Of a DNA stretch of 50,094 nt, positions 30,160 through 38,284 are shown piece after piece. The notes beneath the pieces are model-generated. The model was not told where the DNA came from and ran no database searches. It worked only from the letters and a program-made list of their open reading frames with translations. Source of the stretch: Deltaproteobacteria bacterium (GTDB lineage Bacteria > Myxococcota_A > Polyangia > Fen-1088); the NCBI GenBank assembly GCA_016935975.1, contig JAFGPX010000279.1:1-50094 (forward strand). Direction: 5' to 3'. Positions within the stretch are counted from its first letter, which is position 1; every line of letters starts with the position of its first letter. Position numbers and translations under genes: made by a program.

Positions 30160-31662
30160 ATGCCGAGCCTTTCGGCTCGCTACCATGAACCCCCGGCTCG
30201 TCCACCCGAGATCCGCATGCCGTCCAGTCGACTGATACGCACACCGCCCTGGTTGCTCTTCGTCCTCGCCCTGGGGCTCTTCTACTTCTACTCCGGGGGA
30301 GGCCCCAATCAGGGCTCCCGCTTCAACCTGGACCGCGCGATCCTGGCGGAAGGACGGCTCGCGATCGAGAGCTACCACACCAACACCGAGGACAAGGCGC
30401 TCTATCGGGGAATACACTACTCCGACAAGGCTCCGGGGACGTCGTTCGTGGCGTTGCCGGTCTTGGCGGCGAGCCGCGCGTTCTTGCGCATGGCGGGCGT
30501 CGATCCCGAGAGCGCGAGCGGGCTTTCGGTGCAACTCCGCATGGCCACGTGGAGCACCGCCACCCTGCCCGCGTTGCTCTTGTGCTGCCTGGTGTTCGGA
30601 TGGGTCGTCCGTCTGGGACATTCGCGTATCGCGGCCGCCAACGCTTCCCTGGCGTTGGGGCTGGCCTCGCCCCTGTGGGCCTACGGCACCCTCTTCTGGA
30701 GCAATGCCCTGGCGGGCCTTTGCATCGTGTACGCGACCTCGGCGGTGCTGGAGATCCGGCGAGCGCGCCATCCGCACCCCATGGTCGGCGCGGCGGCCCT
30801 TGCCGGCGCGGTCGCCGGCTGGGCGGTGCTGACCGAGTTCCCCATCGCCCCGATGGCCGTCGCCCTCTTCGTCTTGCTGCTCGTGGCGCTGCGCCCCTGG
30901 GGAGTCTACTGGCGACGGCTGCTCTGGTTCGCCGCCGGGGCGCTGGCGGTGGCCGCGATCCTGGGCGCCTACAACCAGGCGGCCTTCGGCTCGCCCTTAC
31001 GCCTGGGCTACGGCAACGTCGAGGGATGGGACGACATGAAGCGGGGGCTCTTCGGCGTCCGCTGGCCCAGGCCGGAGGCCATGGCCGGCATCTTGTGGGG
31101 CTCGCACGGCCTGCTCGTGACCGGGCCCCTGCTCCTGCTCGGGCTCGCGGGTCACGTGGTTTCCCTCGTTCGCGGACGGAATCGTTTCACCATGGCGGTG
31201 TGCCTGGCGTTCTCCGTCTATCCGTTCCTGCTCAACAGCTCGTACGCGTACTGGGACGGGGGCTGGTCGTATGGCCCGCGACACATGAGCGCCGCGTTTC
31301 CCTTCTTGGCCTTGGGGCTCGCGCCTCTCTACGATGCCCTGCCGCGTTGGAGCCGGGCGGTGGCGATGGTCGCCCTGCTGGGGGGGATCTTCATGACCAC
31401 CGTCGCGGTGGGCACCCACGGCATGACCCCGCACTCGAACTCGAATCCGCTGGCGGATCTCTACTGGGCCGCCTTCCAGACCGGGCACTACGCCAAGCAC
31501 ACGGGCTGGGTGGACACGGGGGGCCCCGCCACCAACTGGGGGCTGGCTTTCGGGCTCGGGCGGGCGCGCTCCTTGATCCCGCTCTGGATCGGGCTGGGGA
31601 TCGGCCTTTCGGGCCTGTTCCGCAGCTTGCTGCTCTCGCCTCGGAGCTGGCGGCACTCCTGA
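30160..31662 (+). CDS. Polytopic membrane protein, GT-C-like, copy 3
   Basis: 500 residues with about ten hydrophobic segments. After the first span, a loop carries NQGSRFNLDRAILAEGRL. Later comes YWDGGWSYGPRHMSAAFPFLALGL, the same W.GgWs.GPR motif found in the two convergent genes at 6.9-10.1 kb, so all three belong to one superfamily. This copy is more distant and lacks their Cys-containing tail. The ATG at 30160 is chosen because GGAGG lies exactly 8 nt upstream; the next Met (30217) would start just before the first span but has no ribosome site. Glycosyl or lipid-linked sugar transfer is a guess from topology. Confidence 0.78.
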   Translation: MPSLSARYHEPPARPPEIRMPSSRLIRTPPWLLFVLALGLFYFYSGGGPNQGSRFNLDRAILAEGRLAIESYHTNTEDKALYRGIHYSDKAPGTSFVALPVLAASRAFLRMAGVDPESASGLSVQLRMATWSTATLPALLLCCLVFGWVVRLGHSRIAAANASLALGLASPLWAYGTLFWSNALAGLCIVYATSAVLEIRRARHPHPMVGAAALAGAVAGWAVLTEFPIAPMAVALFVLLLVALRPWGVYWRRLLWFAAGALAVAAILGAYNQAAFGSPLRLGYGNVEGWDDMKRGLFGVRWPRPEAMAGILWGSHGLLVTGPLLLLGLAGHVVSLVRGRNRFTMAVCLAFSVYPFLLNSSYAYWDGGWSYGPRHMSAAFPFLALGLAPLYDALPRWSRAVAMVALLGGIFMTTVAVGTHGMTPHSNSNPLADLYWAAFQTGHYAKHTGWVDTGGPATNWGLAFGLGRARSLIPLWIGLGIGLSGLFRSLLLSPRSWRHS

Positions 31663-31879
31663 GTGGCTCGCCGCGCAGAAGGACCATTCGCGACGTCCGC
31701 GCCGTCGGCGGTGGCGAGGAGCGGCGCGAGGCGCGGACTACGGTCGGGCCCCGGGCATGGGGGCTAGTTGGTATTCGGGGATTGTCGGACACCCGAGATG
31801 CGATGCGGCGACGGCAAGCGGGGCTTGAAGGGACTGGCGCACTCGCCCTGAGGTGAAGTCCTTGCCCCTGGCGAGGCAA

Positions 31880-32149
31880 CTAGGTGGATCTGACGATGAC
31901 CTTGAGGGGCAAGCGGGATAGCAGCGGCCAGAAGTCGATCACTCCCCGACGCGGTCGGGGGCATGCGCCCTGATCGATGGGAGAGGAGGTATCGTCATTC
32001 CCCCGCTCGAAGAACTCGATTTCGAAGCGCTCGAAGTCTCCATCCACGCTTTGCCGGCGAACCGCCGCGTCGCGCGCCGGGCTTCCAGAGGGAGCCGCGA
32101 CACTCCAGGGCGGGAACTGCCCATTGCTGTTGGCTGGCATCTTCTGCAT
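31880..32149 (-). CDS. Small hypothetical protein or gene-end relic
   Basis: A minus-strand frame ends with DGDFERFEIEFFERGNDDT, GVIDFWPLL and RLPLKVIVRST before the stop. The last ~55 codons have coding-like third positions (GAC TTC GAG CGC TTC). Nothing upstream gives a strong ribosome site; I used the Met at 32149, and Mets at 32203 and 32140 are alternatives. It could be the surviving C-terminus of a larger lost gene. I recognise no family. The rest of the 616-bp gap between the convergent neighbours shows nothing else. Confidence 0.3.
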   Translation of the reverse strand: MQKMPANSNGQFPPWSVAAPSGSPARDAAVRRQSVDGDFERFEIEFFERGNDDTSSPIDQGACPRPRRGVIDFWPLLSRLPLKVIVRST

Positions 32150-32278
32150 GTTTGGGACACCGGCGACGGGTTTTCGATTGCCGAAGATCGCTGGCTGTCG
32201 CACAGAGTCTCAACTGGCGCGCGAGCACGGCGGTTCTTGGGGGCCTTGGGGCCGGAGGCCACGGGCTGCGAGGGATCG

Positions 32279-33580
32279 CTAGTCGGTCAGCACCGGTCCG
32301 GTGTCCACGGCCTCGAAGTCGCTCCCGTGCAGCTGGCGCAGGCCGGAGAGCAAGCCGTCCATGTACGGTTCCCACCCCTCGTTCGATTCGCCCGTGATGT
32401 ACCAGTTGCTGCCGTTGTCGGCCAGAATGAGGCCGTACTTCTTCATGGCGGTCAGGATGACCAGGGTGGGGCCCGAGAACTTGCTGCTATCGAACGAGGC
32501 CTTGAGGCGCAGGCGCAAGCCCATGGGCGGCAGCGAGGTGTTCGAGTTGCCCGCCGCGTGCGTGGCGGGGTGGATGAAGCCCTGGGACGTCCTGCTCACC
32601 GTGAAGCGAATGGCGTGCTTGATCTCGCCCGCGTTGATGGTTTCGTCGAATCGCACCAGGCCCGGCAGGATGGGCAGTCCGGCCGCGTCCGCCGAGGTAT
32701 AGCCGTCCTTGCGGAGATCGTTGGACCCCAGGTGGAAGATGGCGCCGTTGGCCGCGGTCCAGCCCGAGCCGCCGGTCGGGTTCTGCGCGTTGTAGAGCTC
32801 GTAGAGCGTGCAGTTGTCGGGCGCGCCGGCGGTGTCGATGTAGAGCACGTGCCGGTCGGCGTCCGTGTCGGCATTGGGACCGCCTTCGATGAGGTTCGCG
32901 TCGAGGGGAATCGGGTAGCAGAACTTGTTCGTTCCCGTCGGACAGGGCAAAGGATCGCTCTCCGAGGCGCCCCAGCTGGCGGTCCAGGTGATGGGCTGTG
33001 GCGCGGCGCCGGTTCCGGAGCCGAAGGGGATGCCGTAGTGATCGGACATGGTGCCCCAGTCGGGATGGAAGGCCGTGCCGGGCGACATGTTCGCGATGTA
33101 GGTCGCGCTGTCGGGGTGCAGCGGATAGCCGGAGATGTCCAGGTTCCAGGGATTGTCGGGCGGAAAGATCCGGCAGCCGCCCAGTGTCGGCGAGACTCCG
33201 CTCCCCGCGCCGCCGCCGGTGCCGGTCGGGGGCAGGCCGCCGCCGGTTCCCGGTGCGCCGCCCGTGCCGGGCGGGACGATGGCGCCGCCCGTGCCGGTCG
33301 GGGGCAGAGCACCGCCGGTTCCCGGTGCGCCGCCCGTGCCGGGCGGGACGACGGCGCCGCCCGTGCCGGGCGGGACGATGACGCCGCCCGTGCCGGCCGG
33401 GACGATGACGCCGCCCGTGCCGGCCGGGACGATGACGCCGCCGGTGCCGGTCGGGGGCAGAGCACCGCCAGCTCCCGGCGAGCCGCCCGTGCCCACTGCA
33501 CCGCCGCCTCCTCCGCATCCAAGGCAGACCACGCCCAAGCCGAGCGCCCAGGAGCACACGATTTGGCCTTGTCTTGTCAT
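32279..33580 (-). CDS. Secreted lipoprotein with GTGG-repeat tether and a conserved C-terminal domain
   Basis: 433 residues. The N-terminus leads to VVCLGCGGGGG, a lipobox-like site with Cys22. Residues ~30-125 are a tether with eleven GTGG units in VIVPAGTGG- and ALPPTGTGG-type repeats. The folded part (~133-433) starts CRIFPPDNPWNLDISGYPLHP and contains HPDWGT, GIPF, DADRHVLYIDT, GAIFHLGSND and GFIHPATHAAG. It resembles a widespread uncharacterised secreted domain beginning with a PxDNPWN motif in soil bacteria. I cannot assign an activity. GGAGG lies 6 nt before the ATG. It is divergent from the FHA-sigma54 activator gene. Confidence 0.82.
   Translation of the reverse strand: MTRQGQIVCSWALGLGVVCLGCGGGGGAVGTGGSPGAGGALPPTGTGGVIVPAGTGGVIVPAGTGGVIVPPGTGGAVVPPGTGGAPGTGGALPPTGTGGAIVPPGTGGAPGTGGGLPPTGTGGGAGSGVSPTLGGCRIFPPDNPWNLDISGYPLHPDSATYIANMSPGTAFHPDWGTMSDHYGIPFGSGTGAAPQPITWTASWGASESDPLPCPTGTNKFCYPIPLDANLIEGGPNADTDADRHVLYIDTAGAPDNCTLYELYNAQNPTGGSGWTAANGAIFHLGSNDLRKDGYTSADAAGLPILPGLVRFDETINAGEIKHAIRFTVSRTSQGFIHPATHAAGNSNTSLPPMGLRLRLKASFDSSKFSGPTLVILTAMKKYGLILADNGSNWYITGESNEGWEPYMDGLLSGLRQLHGSDFEAVDTGPVLTD
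33206..33493. repeat. 27-bp-type tandem repeats encoding the GTGG tether
   Basis: Minisatellite-like DNA within the lipoprotein gene. The clearest units near 33360-33450 are successive 27-bp copies containing GTGCCGGCCGGGACGATGAC. A longer block with GGTTCCCGGTGCGCCGCCCG is also duplicated (~33240 and ~33320). The copies are nearly identical, so copy number may vary between strains by slippage. Confidence 0.85.
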
Positions 33581-33761
33581 GCTGAGCCTCCGCGTTCGGT
33601 TTACGAGCCACTCGATTATACGCCGATCCGAACCGGCGCTGGGAACGCGGTGGGTTCCCCGACCACGCCCTTTGCCCTCCCCGCGTTCTCCTTCGGCTCT
33701 GCGCTCTCCGTCGTCCCCCTTCCCCCTGGGCCATGCGCTCGAAGGCCGCTAGTATGGCTCC

Positions 33762-35630
33762 ATGCCCGCGCTGCTCGCGCTTTTCGGACCCAAGCAGGGA
33801 CTGCGGATTCCCTTGACGGGGTGTCTTGTCCTCGGCCGGGCCCCGACGGCGGATCTGCAGCTTGTCGACGGCAAGGTGTCGCGCGAGCACTGCCGCATCG
33901 ACGCCACCGGGGCGCGGGCCATGCTGGAAGATCTGGGCAGCCACAACGGCACCTATGTCAACGGCGAGGTGATTCGGAAGCCCACGCCGCTCGCCGAGGG
34001 CGACGAGATCGGGCTGGGCGACACCTTGTTGCTGGTCGCGGGCGACGACGTGTCGGTGGCCAATGCCCGCTACGGTTCGGGCACGCTGATCGTGTCGCCC
34101 CAGGGGCGAGCAACCACGGCGGCCAATCCCGGGCCGCCTCTGGCCGTGACGCCAAGCAAGGATGGGATGCGTGGCCTGGGCGTGTTGGCCGGCCGGCTGG
34201 CCGCGGCGGCCGACGAGGAGGAGGGCGCTACGGCCTTGCTCGATGCCATCGAGGCGGAGCTGGCGCCGAAACGCGCCATGGTTCTGCTGCGCCTTTGGCA
34301 GGGCGGGGATGCCCCGAGCAAGGAGCGCGTGGTGGCCCTGGCCACGCGCGGGAAAGAGGCCGTGGTTTCTACCTCGCGCACGCTGCTCGAGCGGGCCGCG
34401 ACCGCGCAGCGAGGGATCCTGGTCGAGGACGCCTTCGATAGCCGCGAGCTGCGCGGCGTGCGCAGCGTGGTCTTGCACAGCCTGCGCTCGGTCATGGTCG
34501 TGCCCTGGGGCCAGCGCGAGGCGGCGCCGCGCGGTTTCATCCACGTCGATCGCGAGCCCGAGCGGCCCTTCGGCGTCGTCGATCTGGCCTGGCTGGAGGC
34601 CGTGGGGCATCTGGCGACCTTGCGGCTGGCCGAGCGGCCGGCGGCGCAATCCGTTGTCGCAGACGAAGGGCCGGTGGGCGCGAGCCCCGTTTTCGTGGCG
34701 GCGTTGGGCCTGGCCACGGCAGCGGCGCGCGTGGATTCGACGGTGTTGCTGCTCGGCGAGACCGGAACCGGCAAGGAGGAGATCGCGCGCCTCATTCACG
34801 CGCGCAGCAGCCGCAGCCGCGCCCCCTTCGTGGCGGTCAATTGCGGCGCCATTGCCGAGGCCATTGCCGAGAGCGAGCTGTTCGGCCACGAGAAGGGCGC
34901 CTTTACCGGCGCGCTGTCGACGCGTCTGGGCGCTTTCGAGGCGGCCGACGGCGGGACGCTTTTTCTCGACGAGATCGGCGATCTGTCGCTGCCCTTGCAG
35001 GTGAAGCTCCTGCGCGTGCTGCAGGAGCGCGCCGTGGTGCGCGTGGGCGCCAGCCTGGCTCGTCAGGTCGACGTGCGCATCCTCGCGGCCACGCATCGCG
35101 ACCTCGCCGCCGACGTGCAGGAACGCCTGTTTCGCGAGGACCTCTACTTTCGGCTCAATGTCCTCTGCATCACCTTGCCGCCCCTGCGCGACCGTCGCGA
35201 CGACATCCCGCTTCTGGCGCGCGTGCTGCTCGACCGCGTCGCGGCCCGCCTGGGGCTGCGCTCGCCGGAGCTCGGCAAGGAAGCCGAGGCCGCGCTTTGC
35301 ACCTGGGAGTATCCGGGCAACGTGCGTGAGCTTTGCAACGTGCTCGAGCGCGTGCTGGTGTTGCGCGATCCGCGGGACCCCAGCCCCATCGATCGCGACG
35401 ACGTGATGGCGGCGCTGGGCAGCGCCCTGCGGCCGCCGTGCCCGCCGCAGGCGAGCGGGGAGGATCGTCTGGCCGACGCGGTGGCGCGGGTCGAGAAGGC
35501 CAACATCGAGGCGGCCATGCGGCGGGCGCGTGGGGTCAAGAGCCACGCGGCCCGCATCCTGGGCATCAGCCGGCCCACGCTCGACAAGAAGTTGGCCGAG
35601 CTCAAGATCGACATCTGGGCCAAGGAGTAG
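33762..35630 (+). CDS. FHA-GAF-sigma54 activator (enhancer-binding protein)
   Basis: 622 residues in four parts. An FHA domain (~1-95) has LGRAPTADLQLVD, SREHCRID and LGSHNGTYVNG. A GAF-like domain spans ~140-295. The AAA+ sigma54-interaction domain has Walker A GETGTGKE at 332-339, the intact GAFTGA loop at 379-384, and Walker B GGTLFLDEIGD near 398-408. A Fis-type helix-turn-helix ends the protein (HAARILGISRPTLDKKL). By family knowledge, a phosphothreonine-bearing partner docks on the FHA domain and the AAA ring drives sigma54 polymerase to open promoters. A Ser/Thr kinase gene starts 20 bp downstream and is the natural candidate partner. Confidence 0.95.
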   Translation: MPALLALFGPKQGLRIPLTGCLVLGRAPTADLQLVDGKVSREHCRIDATGARAMLEDLGSHNGTYVNGEVIRKPTPLAEGDEIGLGDTLLLVAGDDVSVANARYGSGTLIVSPQGRATTAANPGPPLAVTPSKDGMRGLGVLAGRLAAAADEEEGATALLDAIEAELAPKRAMVLLRLWQGGDAPSKERVVALATRGKEAVVSTSRTLLERAATAQRGILVEDAFDSRELRGVRSVVLHSLRSVMVVPWGQREAAPRGFIHVDREPERPFGVVDLAWLEAVGHLATLRLAERPAAQSVVADEGPVGASPVFVAALGLATAAARVDSTVLLLGETGTGKEEIARLIHARSSRSRAPFVAVNCGAIAEAIAESELFGHEKGAFTGALSTRLGAFEAADGGTLFLDEIGDLSLPLQVKLLRVLQERAVVRVGASLARQVDVRILAATHRDLAADVQERLFREDLYFRLNVLCITLPPLRDRRDDIPLLARVLLDRVAARLGLRSPELGKEAEAALCTWEYPGNVRELCNVLERVLVLRDPRDPSPIDRDDVMAALGSALRPPCPPQASGEDRLADAVARVEKANIEAAMRRARGVKSHAARILGISRPTLDKKLAELKIDIWAKE

Positions 35631-35650
35631 GCCGGGAGTACCATAGGGCC

Positions 35651-37183
35651 GTGCCTGTCGCTCCAGGGCCCGGTTTTCTCTGTCCCGCTTGTCAGGCGCC
35701 CCTGCCGGCGCCGTCGCCGGGCGCGTGCTCGCTGCGCTGTCCGGCCTGCGAGGTCGAGGTCGATGCGGCGCGCTTGGAAACCCTGGTGGGCAAGCCGCGC
35801 TTCGTCGCCGAGCGAAACTGGACCGGCACGGAGCTGCCCGGCATGGTGGTCGAGGACGTGATCGGAGCGGGCGGCATGGGCACCGTGTACCGCGCGCGCT
35901 CGCTCGGCGAAGGCGAAGGGCCGCTGGCCGTGAAGTTCCTGTCGCCGAGCCTCGGCGGCGAGCCCGAACTGGTGGCGCGCTTCTGGCGCGAAGTGGCTCT
36001 GCTCGAGAAGCTCGACCATCCGGCCATCGTCAAGATCAAGGGGCACGGCGAACGCGAGGGCCTGCCCTATTTCGCCATGGAGCTGGTCGAAGGCCCGACC
36101 CTGGCCGCGCGGCTCGGCAAGGGTCCGCTCGCGGTGGAAGATGCAGTCGCGATCTTCACGCGTCTGCTCGATGCCCTGGCCCACGCGCATGAGCACGGGG
36201 TCGTGCACCGCGACCTCAAGCCGGCCAACGTTCTTCTGGCCGCCGACGGCGCGCGCCTGGCCGACTTCGGCATCGCCCGCCTGGACATGCAGGCGGCGAC
36301 ACGCAAGACGCAGCTCACACGCACCGACGCCATCCTCGGCACGTTCCCGTACATGTCGCCCGAGCAGCGAGCCGGCCGGCCGGTGGACGCGCGCAGCGAT
36401 CTCTACTCGGTCGGCGTGATGCTCTACGAGGCGCTGGCCGGCGAGCGGCCCGAGGGGGCGTTTCCGCCGCTGCACAGTCGCCGGCCCCTGGTGCCGGCCC
36501 GCATGGATTCGGTCGTGCGACGCCTGCTGCAACCCGATCCGTCGGCGCGTTTTGCCTCGGCGGCCGAGACCCGGCGCGCCCTGGTGGCCGCGTTCGCCGG
36601 ACGCGGCGCTGCCCGGCCGGCTCTTCTCTGGGCCGCAGCGGCTGCCATGGTGCTCGCGGGGGCCGCGGTCGTCGCCGGACGCGAACGCGCAGTGCCGCCT
36701 CCCGCGCCGCAGCCGGCGGTCCAGGTCCAACAGAAGACATCGCCGACGCCATCGGTCGTGGAGAAGCCCACCCCGGCCATCGACCAGCAGGCCCGACCTG
36801 TACCGCCTACGCCACCGCCCGGGAAGATGCAGGCCGACCTCCTGCCCAAAGGCAAGAAGGCCGGGCCGCGGCAGGGCACCAAGCTCGACACCAAGCTCAA
36901 GGGCAAGCGCAGGGCCAAGGCCAGCCTCGGCGAATCCGGCAGGCTCAAGCAGATGAAGGCACTGGAGCAGAAGAAGAAAGAGTCACCGGTGCCGTCCTCC
37001 AACCGGGGCAAGGCCGACATGCAAGAGTGGGCCCCGATGCAGACGGCGGCGCAGACCGCGCCTGCCAACGTGAACGACTTCGAGGGCAAGGGCGGCGGCA
37101 AGCCGCAGGCGCCGCGCAAGGCGACGCAGAAGGCATCCAAAGACATCGACGATCGGCTCGGCAAGGAACGGGCCATGAAATAG
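35651..37183 (+). CDS. Ser/Thr protein kinase with N-terminal zinc ribbon and Lys-rich external tail
   Basis: About 510 residues. Residues ~8-35 hold CPAC...CSLRCPAC, a zinc-ribbon-like module. The kinase domain (~60-320) has IGAGGMGTVYRA, VKFL, HRDLKPANVLL, ADFGIAR and SPEQRAG. A membrane span (ALLWAAAAAMVLAGAAVV) follows, and a ~185-residue Lys/Pro/Gln-rich tail without a known fold would lie outside. I chose GTG 35651 because it puts the zinc ribbon at the N-terminus; an AGGG lies 6 nt upstream. It begins 20 bp after the FHA-sigma54 activator and probably shares its transcript. Confidence 0.9.
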   Translation: MPVAPGPGFLCPACQAPLPAPSPGACSLRCPACEVEVDAARLETLVGKPRFVAERNWTGTELPGMVVEDVIGAGGMGTVYRARSLGEGEGPLAVKFLSPSLGGEPELVARFWREVALLEKLDHPAIVKIKGHGEREGLPYFAMELVEGPTLAARLGKGPLAVEDAVAIFTRLLDALAHAHEHGVVHRDLKPANVLLAADGARLADFGIARLDMQAATRKTQLTRTDAILGTFPYMSPEQRAGRPVDARSDLYSVGVMLYEALAGERPEGAFPPLHSRRPLVPARMDSVVRRLLQPDPSARFASAAETRRALVAAFAGRGAARPALLWAAAAAMVLAGAAVVAGRERAVPPPAPQPAVQVQQKTSPTPSVVEKPTPAIDQQARPVPPTPPPGKMQADLLPKGKKAGPRQGTKLDTKLKGKRRAKASLGESGRLKQMKALEQKKKESPVPSSNRGKADMQEWAPMQTAAQTAPANVNDFEGKGGGKPQAPRKATQKASKDIDDRLGKERAMK

Positions 37184-37185
37184 GC

Positions 37186-37208
37186 AGACCCGCGTCTCGG
37201 CCGGGTCT
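37186..37208. terminator. Hairpin between convergent genes
   Basis: A perfect 7-bp stem, AGACCCG with CGGGTCT and a nine-base loop, lies 2 bp after the kinase stop and 30 bp from the stop of the convergent gene. No T-run follows on either strand, so it may be a weak bidirectional or factor-assisted terminator. Confidence 0.4.
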
Positions 37209-37238
37209 TCATGCCCATCGGCAACGTCCGATCCGCCT

Positions 37239-38033
37239 CTACTGCGGCTGCCCGGCAGCGCTTCCCCTGCCGACACTGCGCCGCGGGCGCCAAGTCGGCG
37301 CAGGAACGCGCCGCCCAGAAAGCCAATAGTCCACCAGGCGGTCGTCCTTGAAGATCGGAGTAACCACGTACCCGCGGCGCCGCGACAAAGCGATGACGGC
37401 CGATTCCCCGAGCGCCTCGTCCACGACTTGCTGGGGCGGCGCATAGCTGGCGTGGACCACGCGTACCGTGCCGGCTTTGATGACCAAGAAGCCCGTGTGG
37501 ATGTTCAGGCCGACGATGTAGACGCCGTCGCCCAGCGCGAGCAAACGCCGGGTGAGCACGTCGAGCCGCAGGCCCGGATACCGGTGCAGGTCGCGCGCGT
37601 CGGGCGTCAAGGCTCGTTGCATGAGCAGCGAAGGAGCCTGCGCAAAGCGCGCGCGGCTCGACAGGCGCAGCCCTGCGTTGAGCAACACGCCCGTCACGAA
37701 GTAGCTGCAACCGACGACCATGCCGGGTTGATGTGGCCGAAGCGCCGTGCTGTCGGGCCCCAAGCCCCAGGGGGTTGCCATCCAGGCCGGGAATATCGTC
37801 TCGGTGACGGCGTTGAGCACGGTTCTGCGCGCTTGCTGGCGGATGGCCGCCCGCTCGGCGGCTGACCTCGCTCGGCTCAGCCGGCGGCAAAGATCGATGC
37901 GCTTGCTCTCTAGGGCGGCCAGGGCTGCCTCGTACGCAGCTCGATCGAAGGACTCGCCGGCCAGCGCACCAGAACAACGGAGCGCTGGCAGGCAGGCCAG
38001 GAGCGCCACGAGACTTCGTCGGGGAAAAGCCAT
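37239..38033 (-). CDS. Secreted NlpC/P60-like (papain-fold) cysteine peptidase or amidase
   Basis: 264 residues. MAFPRRSLVALLACLPALRC leads a signal peptide ending near ALAGES. The candidate catalytic pair is Cys in GCSYFVTGVLLNAG and His in GLNIHTGFLVI, in the order and with the surrounding hydrophobic pattern of NlpC/P60 proteins; GTVRVVHASYA follows, as in their third strand. If active it would cut peptide or amide bonds in the periplasm, perhaps in the cell wall. GAGGAGG lies 5 nt before the ATG. It is divergent from the ARPP-1 family gene across a 251-bp gap that contains a 15-bp palindrome. Confidence 0.7.
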   Translation of the reverse strand: MAFPRRSLVALLACLPALRCSGALAGESFDRAAYEAALAALESKRIDLCRRLSRARSAAERAAIRQQARRTVLNAVTETIFPAWMATPWGLGPDSTALRPHQPGMVVGCSYFVTGVLLNAGLRLSSRARFAQAPSLLMQRALTPDARDLHRYPGLRLDVLTRRLLALGDGVYIVGLNIHTGFLVIKAGTVRVVHASYAPPQQVVDEALGESAVIALSRRRGYVVTPIFKDDRLVDYWLSGRRVPAPTWRPRRSVGRGSAAGQPQ

Positions 38034-38155
38034 GCAAACCTCCTCGCTTCGCAGGGGACTCGTTTCCGCCTCGGTGCAAGCGGAGCGCCAGATGTGCGGT
38101 TGCTCCAACGAACAAGCTGCATGCCCGCGCCGGCGCGGTCTGTCGCGATGGGGGC

Positions 38156-38170
38156 GTAAAGCGGCTTTAC
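38156..38170. promoter_or_regulatory. 15-bp palindrome in a divergent promoter region
   Basis: GTAAAGC-G-GCTTTAC is a perfect inverted repeat about half-way between the divergent starts at 38033 and 38285, in otherwise very GC-rich DNA. The position suits an operator controlling one or both genes; no regulator gene is adjacent. Confidence 0.4.
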
Positions 38171-38284
38171 GAATCGCCAACGGACTTGGGCGACCGGCGC
38201 GCGCAAGCCGGCCGGAAACCGCCGTTTTCGGATCGCAGCCCTCTGGCCTCGTCTTTGCGATGGCACGGTCGCAGGAGGTGCCCA

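Noticed and set aside
33206-33493. CRISPR-like array inside the lipoprotein gene
   Set aside because: The repeats are contiguous, in frame, and encode GTGG units; there are no unique spacers and no cas genes.
32487-35546. A ~1020-codon minus-strand open frame opposite the FHA-sigma54 activator
   Set aside because: It is a compositional shadow. The plus-strand gene has every expected motif; the antisense product is low-complexity Arg/Gln/His/Ala without a family pattern.
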